DNA of 64,000 nt, from assembly GCF_004340685.1 (NCBI RefSeq), contig NZ_SLUN01000015.1, forward strand, positions 60,633 through 124,632, in the 5' to 3' direction. The notes beneath the pieces are model-generated. The model ran no database searches. It saw nothing but the letters and a program-made list of their open reading frames with translations, and was not told the DNA's origin. Shown here one piece after another: positions 52,695 to 60,532 of this stretch (position 1 is the stretch's first letter; every line of letters starts with the position of its first letter). Source of the DNA: Hydrogenispora ethanolica (GTDB lineage Bacteria; Bacillota; UBA4882; UBA8346). Made by a program: the position numbers and the translations under genes.

Positions 52695-53117
52695 ATGCCG
52701 TGTTTTCAAGCTTATTTTGATGGCTCTGGGATTACAGGTATCGTAGGGTTTAATCATGTTGCAATCAATGATGGTTCTTTTATTCTTGACCCTTTTAACC
52801 TAGCGGATATTACCGTAAATGAAGCTGGAATATATTTGGCGATTTTTAATTTATACTTAGATGCAAATTTAGCCGAAGGGTCTGCCTTCTCAATAACCAT
52901 TAATGGTGTCGAGCAAGCAAATACTGTTTTTGGAGTAGAAAAAAATATCGGAGATACTTCTCCTTATCGACTCACAGGGGAGGCGCTGCTCGCGATTAAT
53001 AGTGGAGATGTGTTGCGTTTGGTTAATACCGGTGTTTCAGAGCAGAGGCTTCTGAATATTGCGGATGGAAGGCTGGTGATAGCTGCTTCGCTTATACTTA
53101 CTAAAGTATGTGAATAA
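52695..53117 (+). CDS. Small TNF/BclA-like jelly-roll domain protein
   Basis: A 140-residue protein with AAGGAAGTGG before the ATG. It has a beta-strand pattern like the C-terminal domain of exosporium BclA proteins: VNEAGIYLAIFNLYLDANLA, FSITINGVEQANTVFG, and LLAINSGDVLRLVNTGVS, which includes the xxGDxLxLxNxG turn. No collagen-like Gly repeats or signal peptide precede it. It may be a spore surface or glycan-binding protein. Base composition is AT-rich, unlike the older neighbours, and it sits between an integrase relic and a tmRNA fragment, so transfer is likely. Confidence 0.65.
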   Translation: MPCFQAYFDGSGITGIVGFNHVAINDGSFILDPFNLADITVNEAGIYLAIFNLYLDANLAEGSAFSITINGVEQANTVFGVEKNIGDTSPYRLTGEALLAINSGDVLRLVNTGVSEQRLLNIADGRLVIAASLILTKVCE

Positions 53118-53163
53118 ACACAATTATAGTAGTATAACTAAAAATGATACTTTCAAGAATTGA

Positions 53164-53203
53164 TGGTGGAGACGGGGGAGTCGAACCCCCGTCCGAAAGA
53201 CTC
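53164..53203 (-). ncRNA. Detached tmRNA (ssrA) 3' end fragment
   Basis: The minus strand reads TTTCGGACGGGGGTTCGACT then CCCCCGTCTCCACCA. This is the conserved TψC arm, acceptor strand and CCA of tmRNA. A search by eye of the 400 bases upstream on that strand finds neither the paired 5' acceptor strand nor a tag-peptide coding segment. Tandem integration into tmRNA 3' ends typically leaves such duplicated fragments, so this is probably an attachment-site relic. Confidence 0.75.
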
Positions 53204-53231
53204 TTTGCTGCCAGTTATCCTGACCTCAATT

Positions 53232-53792
53232 TCATCCCCGAAAACTAAACTTTCCAGCACCTTCAGTCGTCCATAAAACTTCTTCCCGGACGAGCAATCT
53301 TTTTCGTTCTAAAACGTTGATTACACCTTCCAAGAATGGTGAAAGGAAATCATAGAAGTCCGATTGGGTTGTAAGCGAGGGCTGCTCATTGAAAAACTGG
53401 AGATAAAGCGAGTTAAAAATTTGCTGGCTACGTCCGCCAAGCATTTTAACCGGGTTATAAAAGTAGTATGGTAGGAACCCTGAGAGATCCAAAACCGGTA
53501 TGGGCTCAGAAACCCAGAAAACAACTGAAACCAAGACAAGACTGAAATCTCACTCCAAACCAGTACCGGGAGACATAAAAAGCGGCGGTCCTTGAAACGA
53601 AGGGTCGCCTTTGCTATAAGGGTAACTGTTCCAACTGCGGAGCGGCGCCGGTTGAATTCGACGTTGACCGATCAGCTGATGGCAATTGCCGCCGGTTGAA
53701 ATATGAAGGTAATCAAAGATTTGCGGTCCGCAGCGCGGCACGATAGAACCACCGTCATTTTGAGGAATGGCACTAAAAAAGTCGTCTATCAA
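53232..53792 (-). pseudogene. Protein-like reading frame interrupted by one TGA, unidentified
   Basis: Two frames, 53792-53550 and 53534-53232, are in the same register and separated by a single TGA at about 53550 (minus strand). The sequence reads ...FMSPGTGLE-stop-DFSLVLVSVVFWVS... and continues for about 100 more codons to a stop next to the tmRNA fragment. Changing TGA to TGG (Trp) would give a continuous protein of about 186 residues. The nominal TTG start lies inside a terminator hairpin, so the 5' end is probably lost. I do not recognise the family. It could also be chance. Confidence 0.35.
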
Positions 53793-53806
53793 AAATAATA
53801 GACGAC
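53774..53806 (-). terminator. Terminator downstream of the YjcZ-like gene
   Basis: A perfect 9-bp hairpin, GTCGTCTAT (53781-53789) with ATAGACGAC (53798-53806), followed on the minus strand by six Ts. It lies 51 bases past the stop of the small membrane peptide gene. Confidence 0.75.
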
Positions 53807-53857
53807 TTTATCAGCGATAGATGGTTACTTTATTTAATGCATATTTCGTTAGAATGT

Positions 53858-53953
53858 TTAGTTCCAGCCAACGAGAGCGAAGATTATGATAATGATTATA
53901 AAGAACCATATTATCCACCAGCCGCCGCCATCAAACCCTTTAGCTTCAGGCAA
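53858..53953 (-). CDS. Tiny YjcZ-like membrane peptide
   Basis: A 31-residue peptide starting at TTG 53953 with a near-perfect AAGGAGGTG eight bases upstream. It reads PEAKGFDGGGWWIIWFFIII followed by IIIFALVGWN and a TAA. A Gly-rich start followed by one hydrophobic helix of about 20 residues is the layout of the tiny YjcZ-family transmembrane proteins that are abundant in spore-forming Bacillota. A terminator follows at 53774-53806. The role is unknown, perhaps sporulation-linked. Confidence 0.75.
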   Translation of the reverse strand: MPEAKGFDGGGWWIIWFFIIIIIIFALVGWN

Positions 53954-53970
53954 AATTAATACACCTCCTT

Positions 53971-54107
53971 TTTTAGAAGCCATGTGATAAAGTCTTTCGA
54001 AACGGAAATCAGCTTGCAAAAAGATTTAAAAACGACTTTATCCCTTGCTTCTCTGAGCTTTTGTGTTCACCCTGTCCTTCGGACAGGGTTTATCACAACG
54101 CTTTTAG
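53971..54107 (-). repeat. Dispersed palindromic repeat D, copy 3 (inverted)
   Basis: On the minus strand it reads AAAAGCGTTGTGATAAACCC, then TGTCCGAAGGACAGGGTGAA, AAGCAAGGGATAAAGTCG, CTGATTTCCGTTTCGAAAG and ACTTTATCACATGGCTTC. It contains a perfect CCCTGTCC/GGACAGGG hairpin. It is very close to copy 1b. It lies just upstream of the YjcZ-like gene. Confidence 0.85.
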
Positions 54108-54611
54108 AGGTAATATACTTTATGAAGTAAATGATTATTTGGAAATATTCCAATTGGTATTTTTATACGTGAAAATTGCATTTTGGGAATTTGAGGCTAA
54201 TATTTTGTTTCTGGGATAATTATAGTTTTTTCTTTGGCAAAAAGATCTATAATGGGCTAATCGAAATTTAGAAGCTATTTCCACGGGGTTTATACCGGTT
54301 ACCGGTGGTAAAACGATCACCGGGCATAGGGCTGAACTGGCAGCCTAGAAGGTGGGCTATGTGTCATTTATACGCTCCTTTGATATAGCATGTAGCATGT
54401 TCAAAGCTACGAAATGAAGAAGAGCAACGGCTGGGCAACTTTTGCCGATGGTCGGAAAGTAACCGGACCATTGATATGATTTCATAAGCTAAAATTTCCA
54501 CTCCATCGCTAAGGGGACGTATTTTAAGAAAGATCAATAAAAACCTTTATTCCTTCTATTCCTCCGAAAATGGGGGCCTGCTATGCATAAGGAAAAGTAT
54601 TTAAAATAATA
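54108..54611. other. AT-rich gene-free stretch before the arsenic island
   Basis: About 500 bases with no supported gene. TACCGGTTACCGGTGG (54292-54307) contains short repeats of ACCGGT. Base composition is AT-rich and unlike the flagellar region. It may mark the edge of the acquired island. Confidence 0.4.
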
Positions 54612-54626
54612 GTTGTATATTACAAC
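54612..54626 (+). promoter_or_regulatory. Inverted repeat, candidate operator for the MarR regulator
   Basis: GTTGTA-TAT-TACAAC is a perfect 6-3-6 dyad 36 bases upstream of marR. MarR proteins bind dyads of this size and commonly repress their own operons. Confidence 0.6.
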
Positions 54627-54661
54627 AGTATTATGATACAATCAACTTGGGAGGAATATCC

Positions 54662-55117
54662 ATGGATAATCAAACCGACGCCAAAATCTTTCGCGAGCTC
54701 GTTCGGCGCTTAGAGAGAAAGTTAGGCCTGCTGGATGAGCTCGAGGCATCTTGCTGCGGCATAAGCTTTGCCCAGTGCCATGCGATGGTAGAGATCGGCC
54801 GGGCCGGAAGCATCTCCTTGAACGACCTGGCCGACATTTTAACGCTCGATAAGAGCACTATGAGTCGAACCATCAACAATCTGGTGGCCAATGACTTGGT
54901 CAGCCGGGAGATTGACCCCGGGGATCGCCGCTATGTTGCGATTCAGCTGACCGAGTCCGGACAGAAGGCATTTCAAACCATTGAAAGGGGCATGGCGGAA
55001 TTCTTCGCGAATGTCTATCAATCCATCCCGGAAAGTAAGCGGGAGCAGGTCCTGGACAGCTTAGAGATACTGCTTGCGGCATTGGCGGAAAACGATTGTT
55101 GCAAAAATTTAGGTTAG
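54662..55117 (+). CDS. MarR-family regulator of the arsM unit, cysteine-rich
   Basis: A 151-residue winged-helix repressor. The start is the ATG at 54662 with GGAGG eight bases upstream. The wHTH spans about residues 45-105: SLNDLADILTLDKSTMSRTI, then the wing DPGDRRYVAIQL. It carries a Cys pair and nearby Cys in LEASCCGISFAQCHAMVEIG (about residues 25-44) and another pair near the C-terminus (NDCCKNLG). This suggests direct sensing of trivalent arsenic. It is the first gene of the arsM unit. Confidence 0.87.
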   Translation: MDNQTDAKIFRELVRRLERKLGLLDELEASCCGISFAQCHAMVEIGRAGSISLNDLADILTLDKSTMSRTINNLVANDLVSREIDPGDRRYVAIQLTESGQKAFQTIERGMAEFFANVYQSIPESKREQVLDSLEILLAALAENDCCKNLG

Positions 55118-55128
55118 GAGGAATGGGC

Positions 55129-55959
55129 ATGAGTTTTGAGGTTCGCCAAAAAGTAAAAGAACATTATGGAAATATTGCGGCCAAAGTGAATCAGAATCAG
55201 GGCGCGGGTTGCGGTTGCGGGAGCGGCTCATGTTGCGAAATACTGGATGATCCGATGTCCATTTATGATGCCGAATATCTGAAAAACTTGCCGAAAGCGG
55301 CCATCCAAGCCTCATTGGGCTGCGCCAATCCCTTGGTTTTCGCCGAGCTCAAGGAAGGCGAAACCATCATCGACTTGGGCAGCGGCGGCGGGATCGACGT
55401 CCTGATGGCCGCCAAATATGTCGGCCCGGCCGGTAAGGTTTTTGGCCTGGATATGACCGATGAGATGCTGGCCTTGGCCAATCGGAATAAAGAACGGATG
55501 GGCGTTACCAATGTCGAATTTCTCAAAGGGTATATTGAAGAGATCCCGTTGCCGGATAAAAGTATGGATGCGGTAATTTCCAATTGTGTGATTAATCTTT
55601 CCGAAGACAAAGCACGGGTGTTCGCCGAAATTTACCGCGTTCTCAAGCCGGGCGGCCGGGTTGCCATTGCGGATATCGTGACCCTCAAAGCGATCCCGGA
55701 GCGATACCGCAAGCAAGCTGAAATGTGGGTGAGTTGCCTAGCCGGAACATTGACAGTCGATAAATACCAAGCGATCATGACCAAAGTGGGGTTCCAAAAA
55801 ATCGAGATTACTCCAGTACATATTTACACGAAGTCCGTTATGGAATCGCTCCTGGAAGAGAACCCTCAACTCCGTCAGGGTGGCGAAACTATCGACTTGG
55901 CAGTGATCGACGGAGCTTTTGCCGGAGCGCAGATCAAAGCGTGGAAAGAGGGTGAGTGA
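55129..55959 (+). CDS. arsM: Arsenite S-adenosylmethionine methyltransferase ArsM
   Basis: A 276-residue enzyme that methylates As(III) to less retained or volatile species. ATG 55129 has AGGAGG at seven bases. The N-terminal Cys-rich stretch GAGCGCGSGSCC is followed by ASLGCANPLVF, the SAM-binding motif IDLGSGGGIDVLMAAKYVG, SNCVINLSEDKARVF and WVSCLAGTL. The last three peptides carry the Cys triad that binds arsenite in the ArsM family, so activity is expected. It lies eleven bases after marR. Confidence 0.94.
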   Translation: MSFEVRQKVKEHYGNIAAKVNQNQGAGCGCGSGSCCEILDDPMSIYDAEYLKNLPKAAIQASLGCANPLVFAELKEGETIIDLGSGGGIDVLMAAKYVGPAGKVFGLDMTDEMLALANRNKERMGVTNVEFLKGYIEEIPLPDKSMDAVISNCVINLSEDKARVFAEIYRVLKPGGRVAIADIVTLKAIPERYRKQAEMWVSCLAGTLTVDKYQAIMTKVGFQKIEITPVHIYTKSVMESLLEENPQLRQGGETIDLAVIDGAFAGAQIKAWKEGE

Positions 55960-56100
55960 ATGGCTGCATTTCATTGGTCGGTACTGGCGTTACTTGGTGT
56001 TGCGGTCGGAATTTATCCACGTACCGAGAGCCCAGCCAAGAAAGCAATGGATGAATATTGCAAGCTTGAATGCAAGGGTTGGCGCAAGGAGATAAGCTGA
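55960..56100 (+). CDS. Small ORF between arsM and second methyltransferase
   Basis: A 46-residue frame starting ATG at 55960, overlapping one base past the arsM TGA, with GAGGGTGAG upstream. The N-terminal half is hydrophobic (AAFHWSVLALLGVAVGIYP); the second half is charged and includes YCKLECKGWRKEIS with two Cys. It fills the gap to the next gene completely. It may be a real small membrane peptide of the arsenic operon or simply intergenic. I do not recognise a family. Confidence 0.4.
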   Translation: MAAFHWSVLALLGVAVGIYPRTESPAKKAMDEYCKLECKGWRKEIS

Positions 56101-56114
56101 GGGGGGATAAGCTC

Positions 56115-56741
56115 ATGGGGAGCAAGGAATACTTTGACGGGGTGGCCCGGAAATGGGATGCTATGCGGCAGGGCTTCTTTTCGGAAGCGGTTCGTGAGAA
56201 AGCTTATCAGACGGCGGGGATCGTTCCCGGCAAATTGGCGGCCGATCTGGGAGCCGGAACCGGTTTTATCACCGCGGGACTGATTGACAAAGGGATTGCG
56301 GTTATCGCCATGGATCAATCCGAGGAGATGCTGGCAATCATCAAGGAACGATACGGTCCTTCCGGTTTGGTGGACGTTCAAACCGGCGGAGCCGAACGGC
56401 TGCCTATTCCCGATCAGACAGTGGATTATACTTTCGCCAACATGTATCTCCATCATGTGGAGGATCCGCCAGCCGCCATTGGCGAGATGGCCCGGATCTT
56501 AAAACCCGGTGGAAAACTGGTCATTACCGACCTCGATGAGCATGATTTTACATTCTTACAAACCGAACAGCACGACCGCTGGCTGGGTTTTAAACGGGAT
56601 GACTTAAGACAGTGGTTCGCCGGAGCCGGACTGAAAAATGTCCTGGTCGACTGCGTTGGCCAAAACTGTTGCGCCGCGTCCGAAGGCAATTGCAACGAGC
56701 AAGCTTCCATCAGTATTTTTGTGGCATCCGGGGAGAAGTAG
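56115..56741 (+). CDS. Class I SAM-dependent methyltransferase with Cys-rich tail (ars operon)
   Basis: A 208-residue UbiE/ArsM-like methyltransferase. ATG 56115 follows a G-rich ribosome binding site. The SAM fold shows AADLGAGTGFITAGLIDKGI, AMDQSEEMLAII and NMYLHHVEDPPAAIGEMARI, then RILKPGGKLVITDL. The C-terminus has a Cys pair and a third Cys in GQNCCAASEGNCNEQASISI. Similar proteins accompany arsM in arsenic clusters. The substrate is unknown; an arsenic-thiol or methylated arsenical is inferred. A terminator follows. Confidence 0.85.
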   Translation: MGSKEYFDGVARKWDAMRQGFFSEAVREKAYQTAGIVPGKLAADLGAGTGFITAGLIDKGIAVIAMDQSEEMLAIIKERYGPSGLVDVQTGGAERLPIPDQTVDYTFANMYLHHVEDPPAAIGEMARILKPGGKLVITDLDEHDFTFLQTEQHDRWLGFKRDDLRQWFAGAGLKNVLVDCVGQNCCAASEGNCNEQASISIFVASGEK

Positions 56742-56757
56742 CATTTCACATAAGGTG

Positions 56758-56798
56758 AGCCGGCAGGATGTATCGAGCATCTTGCCGGCTATTTTTTT
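56758..56798 (+). terminator. Terminator of the arsM transcription unit
   Basis: AGCCGGCAGGATG (56758-56770) pairs with CATCTTGCCGGCT (56778-56790), one G-T pair, then ATTTTTTT. Confidence 0.9.
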
Positions 56799-56847
56799 AT
56801 TCAAAAAATATTTCTCCAAGGGGTTTACTTTTTCGTCAAAGAGAGCA

Positions 56848-56879
56848 TATAATATTCGTATAATCGTTTAGGCGAATAT
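56848..56879 (+). promoter_or_regulatory. Promoter and operator of arsR
   Basis: TATAAT at 56848 and again at 56859 are candidate -10 elements. Spanning them is a dyad, ATATTCG (56852-56858) with CGAATAT (56873-56879). This is the expected arrangement for ArsR autorepression. Confidence 0.6.
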
Positions 56880-56906
56880 AAGAATATAACGGATGGGTGA
56901 AAAAAC

Positions 56907-57245
56907 ATGGAGAAAATACTCGACGTATTTAAAGCACTGTCCGATGAAACGCGATTGCGGATCCTCAACCTGCTGTACGAACAAGAGCTATGCGTCTGCG
57001 ACATTATGGAAACATTGCAAATATCGCAGTCCAAGGCTTCCCGGCATCTAATCTATTTAAAAAATGCCGGGCTGGCCACTGATCGTAAACAGGCTCAGTG
57101 GGCTTTTTATTCAATCACCAAAGATGAAAAAATGAAATTCATCGATAGCTTGGTCTATGATAATTTACGGCAATTGGAAGCATGCCGGAAAGACTTGGAA
57201 AATTTGCACGAGTGGTTGAAACACAAGGAATATCCTTGTGAGTGA
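56907..57245 (+). CDS. arsR: Arsenical resistance repressor ArsR
   Basis: A 112-residue winged-helix repressor released by As(III). It starts KILDVFKALSDETRLRILNL and has the metalloid-binding motif ELCVCDIME (about residues 31-39) in the recognition-helix region, followed by SQSKASRHLIYLKNAGLATD. It heads the efflux unit arsR-arsD-arsA-acr3. The dyad upstream is its probable operator. Confidence 0.94.
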   Translation: MEKILDVFKALSDETRLRILNLLYEQELCVCDIMETLQISQSKASRHLIYLKNAGLATDRKQAQWAFYSITKDEKMKFIDSLVYDNLRQLEACRKDLENLHEWLKHKEYPCE

Positions 57246-57272
57246 AAATTAAAATTTAAGGAGCGATTGAAG

Positions 57273-57641
57273 ATGGCAAAAATGATTATTTTCGATCCGG
57301 CGATGTGTTGTGCAACGGGTGTATGCGGACCCTCCATCGATCCGGAACTATTACGGGTTTCCACAGTTATCAATAATTTGACCAAAAACGGCATTGCCGT
57401 CGAAAGGCATAACCTTACCAACAACCCGCAGATATTTGTCGAGAATCAAACCGTCAATCAGCTGCTGAAAGAGGGGGTTGAGGTTTTGCCGGTAACGATG
57501 GTGGACGGTAAGGTTGTGAAGACCAAAGCTTATCCCACCAATGAGGAGTTCGCCGAATTCTTGAATATTCCCGAGGATTATTTAAATAGCACAACTGAAC
57601 CCGAATCGAAGGGCTGTTGTTGTGAAGGCGGTTGCTGTTAA
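57273..57641 (+). CDS. arsD: Arsenic metallochaperone ArsD
   Basis: A 122-residue chaperone that hands As(III) to ArsA. ATG 57273 is nine bases after AAGGAG. The three essential Cys are in FDPAMCCATGVCGPSIDPEL (Cys12-Cys13-Cys18 of the family). Vicinal Cys pairs at the C-terminus (GCCCEGGCC) are like those of plasmid ArsD. arsA follows after 21 bases. Confidence 0.95.
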   Translation: MAKMIIFDPAMCCATGVCGPSIDPELLRVSTVINNLTKNGIAVERHNLTNNPQIFVENQTVNQLLKEGVEVLPVTMVDGKVVKTKAYPTNEEFAEFLNIPEDYLNSTTEPESKGCCCEGGCC

Positions 57642-57662
57642 AATCTTATGAGGTGAACGGGA

Positions 57663-59402
57663 TTGTATCAACCATTTGATCCAAAAGAAATGAAACTGAC
57701 CAAAAACTTGTTTTTTACCGGCAAAGGCGGTATCGGGAAAACATCGGCCGCGTGTGCCACTGCGGTGGCTCTGGCGGATGAAGGGAAAAAGATTTTACTG
57801 GTTAGTACCGATCCTGCTTCCAATCTACAGGACGTGTTTCATACCGAGTTGGATAACAAGGGTGTTGCGATCAAGGATGTGCCGAACTTGATTGTGGCTA
57901 ACCTTGATCCGGAAAAAGCCGCCGCGGAATACCGCGAGCGTATCGTCGGACCCTATCGGGGGAAACTGCCGGATGTAGTGATTACGAATATGGAAGAGCA
58001 GCTTTCCGGCTCATGCACCGTTGAGATCGCCGCTTTTAATGAGTTCTCCAACCTGTTAACCGACGCAAAAGCGCAGGCCGAATACGACCATATTATTTTC
58101 GATACCGCGCCGACTGGGCACACCCTTAGAATGTTGCAACTGCCTTCCGCCTGGAGCAATTTTATCAGCGAAAGTACCCATGGGGCCTCTTGCCTGGGCC
58201 AATTATCCGGGCTTGAGAGCCATAGAGAAATGTATCAACAAGCCGTGACAACTTTGTCCGACGCAGAGATGACCACGCTGATTTTGGTGTCCCGGCCTGA
58301 AAACGCGCCGCTTCGGGAGGCCGACAGGGCATCCGGTGAGCTGAAAGATTTAGGGGTAACCAATCAGCTCTTGGTCATCAACGGCATCCTTCAGAAGTGC
58401 GATGATGCAGTTTCCAAAAGTCTTTTTAAAAAGCAACAAAAGGCGTTACAAAATATGCCGGCACGTTTAAAGGATTTAACAAACTATGGAATTCCGCTCA
58501 GAGCCTATAATGTGACGGGATTGGACCATATCAGGGCGTTTTTGCAAAAGGATGACGCTACGGTTTGCGATGACAATCTTCATTTGGAGCGCATTCCCAA
58601 TCTGCAAGAGGTTATCGACGACCTCTATCATTCAGGCAGGAAAGTTATCTTCACGATGGGCAAAGGCGGCGTCGGGAAAACGACCGTGGCAGCCGCCATT
58701 GCTTTGGGTTTGGCTCAAAAAGGTGCCAGAGTTCACCTGACTACCACCGATCCGGCGGCGCACATTCAATTCGTTATCAAGGAAAATAGCAAAATCACTT
58801 TCAGTAAGATTGACGAACAAGCCGAACTGGCGAAATACACGGCAGCAGTGTTGGCAAAAGCGCGGGAAACCATGGGCGCGGATGATTTGGCCTATGTCGA
58901 GGAGGACCTGCGCTCGCCATGCACGCAAGAGATCGCCGTTTTCCGGGCGTTTGCCCAAATTGTTGAGAAAGCTGAAAATGAAGTCGTGGTTATCGATACG
59001 GCTCCCACCGGGCATACCCTTTTACTTTTGGATTCAACCCAGAGCTATCATCGGGAGATTCAACGTTCCCAGGGCGATATTCCGGAGTCCGTGAAGAACC
59101 TCTTGCCGCGCCTGCGGAATGTGGATGAAACCGAAGTCTTAATCATTACCCTGGCCGAAACCACCCCGGTATATGAAGCCATGAGGTTGGAGGCAGATCT
59201 AAACCGGGCCGGAATTCACAGTAAGTGGTGGATCATCAACTCTAGCCTATATGCAACCGCAACCACCAATCGGACCTTAAGGGCTAAGGCAAGCCATGAG
59301 ATCGAATGGCTCAACAAGGTCGCCGAGCATTCGCAGGGCAACTTTGCGGTAATCCGGTGGCGGGCCGAAGAGATTCAAGGCGATAAGCTGATGGCGCTGT
59401 AA
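57663..59402 (+). CDS. arsA: Arsenite-transporting ATPase ArsA
   Basis: A 579-residue ATPase made of two homologous halves. Each has its own P-loop: TGKGGIGKTSAACATAVA (about residue 19) and MGKGGVGKTTVAAAIALG (about 331). Arsenite-site Cys residues are visible in LSGSCTVEIAAFNEF and RSPCTQEIAVFRAF, and the DTAPTGHTLR/L signal sequence occurs in both halves. It normally energises ArsB and may also work with ACR3. TTG start with GAGGTGAACGG upstream. Confidence 0.95.
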   Translation: MYQPFDPKEMKLTKNLFFTGKGGIGKTSAACATAVALADEGKKILLVSTDPASNLQDVFHTELDNKGVAIKDVPNLIVANLDPEKAAAEYRERIVGPYRGKLPDVVITNMEEQLSGSCTVEIAAFNEFSNLLTDAKAQAEYDHIIFDTAPTGHTLRMLQLPSAWSNFISESTHGASCLGQLSGLESHREMYQQAVTTLSDAEMTTLILVSRPENAPLREADRASGELKDLGVTNQLLVINGILQKCDDAVSKSLFKKQQKALQNMPARLKDLTNYGIPLRAYNVTGLDHIRAFLQKDDATVCDDNLHLERIPNLQEVIDDLYHSGRKVIFTMGKGGVGKTTVAAAIALGLAQKGARVHLTTTDPAAHIQFVIKENSKITFSKIDEQAELAKYTAAVLAKARETMGADDLAYVEEDLRSPCTQEIAVFRAFAQIVEKAENEVVVIDTAPTGHTLLLLDSTQSYHREIQRSQGDIPESVKNLLPRLRNVDETEVLIITLAETTPVYEAMRLEADLNRAGIHSKWWIINSSLYATATTNRTLRAKASHEIEWLNKVAEHSQGNFAVIRWRAEEIQGDKLMAL

Positions 59403-59450
59403 CCGGGATTTGAAACTTTCCAATGTGTTATGACTGAGGGGGAACTTAAA

Positions 59451-60497
59451 ATGGCTGAAAGCGTAACGAAACGGCTTTCTTTTTTGGACCGGTATCTGAC
59501 GCTGTGGATTTTTGGCGCCATGTTGCTCGGCGTTTTCATGGGAGCGCTGATCCCGGGCACCGAAGATTGGATCAACCGTTTCCAGGTCGGAACGACCAAT
59601 ATCCCGATTGCCATCGGGTTAATCCTGATGATGTATCCGCCTCTGGCCAAAGTCAAATATGAAGAGTTGGGCGACGTGTTTCGGAATTGGAAGATCCTCG
59701 GGCTGTCCTTGGTACAAAATTGGCTGATTGGGCCAGTCCTGATGTTCCTGTTGGCTATCATCTTCTTGCGTGGTTACCCCGAATACATGGTAGGGCTCAT
59801 TTTGGTGGGATTGGCGCGTTGCATTGCAATGGTCATTGTCTGGAACGATCTGGCCAAAGGGGATAACGAATACGCGGCGGGACTGGTGGCTTTCAATAGT
59901 ATTTTTCAGGTCCTATTTTATAGCGTTTATGCCTGGGTGTTTATTACCATTCTGCCGCCCTTCTTTGGGCTTAAGGGAAGTGTGGTCCACATTGGAATCG
60001 GCCAGATTGCCGAGAGCGTCTTCATCTACTTGGGAATCCCATTCATCGCCGGAATGACCACTCGTTTCCTGCTGGTGCGCGCCAAAGGCAAGGAATGGTA
60101 CCAAACGAAATTTATCCCCAGGATCAGTCCCATTACCTTGATCGCGTTGCTCTTTACCATCTTGGTAATGTTCAGCTTAAAGGGAGACCTGATTGTCAGG
60201 ATTCCTTTGGATGTGGTTCGAATCGCAATTCCGCTGTTAATCTATTTCACACTGATGTTCCTGATGAGTTTCTGGATGAGTAAAAAAATGGGGGCGAGTT
60301 ACCCGCAAACTGCCACGCTATCGTTCACCGCGGCCAGCAATAATTTTGAGTTGGCAATCGCCGTTGCGGTGGCGGTCTTCGGACTGAACTCCGGAGCGGC
60401 GTTCGCGGCGGTGATCGGCCCGTTGGTCGAGGTGCCGGTGATGATCGGACTGGTGAACGTGGCCTTGCAGCTGCAACGGAAATGGTCCGAGGGATGA
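59451..60497 (+). CDS. acr3: Arsenite efflux permease ACR3
   Basis: A 348-residue permease with about ten membrane segments, of the ACR3 family rather than ArsB. The conserved Cys lies in [20 protein letters not shown], and the Glu in [16 protein letters not shown] near the end. ATG 59451 has GAGGGGG upstream; an in-frame ATG seven codons earlier is less likely. With ArsA it could form an ATP-driven pump. Confidence 0.95.
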   Translation: MAESVTKRLSFLDRYLTLWIFGAMLLGVFMGALIPGTEDWINRFQVGTTNIPIAIGLILMMYPPLAKVKYEELGDVFRNWKILGLSLVQNWLIGPVLMFLLAIIFLRGYPEYMVGLILVGLARCIAMVIVWNDLAKGDNEYAAGLVAFNSIFQVLFYSVYAWVFITILPPFFGLKGSVVHIGIGQIAESVFIYLGIPFIAGMTTRFLLVRAKGKEWYQTKFIPRISPITLIALLFTILVMFSLKGDLIVRIPLDVVRIAIPLLIYFTLMFLMSFWMSKKMGASYPQTATLSFTAASNNFELAIAVAVAVFGLNSGAAFAAVIGPLVEVPVMIGLVNVALQLQRKWSEG

Positions 60498-60532
60498 ATC
60501 AAATTACGACGGACGTCCGAGGGGGGAAAAGA

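Noticed and set aside
53164..53560. Complete tmRNA gene
   Set aside because: Only the 3' acceptor/T-arm is recognisable; no matching 5' end or tag-coding segment was found in the expected span.
53580..53745. Plus-strand frame with CYKGNCSNCG, zinc-finger-like
   Set aside because: No start codon with a ribosome binding site follows the upstream stop; it overlaps the minus-strand interrupted frame and is too short to judge.
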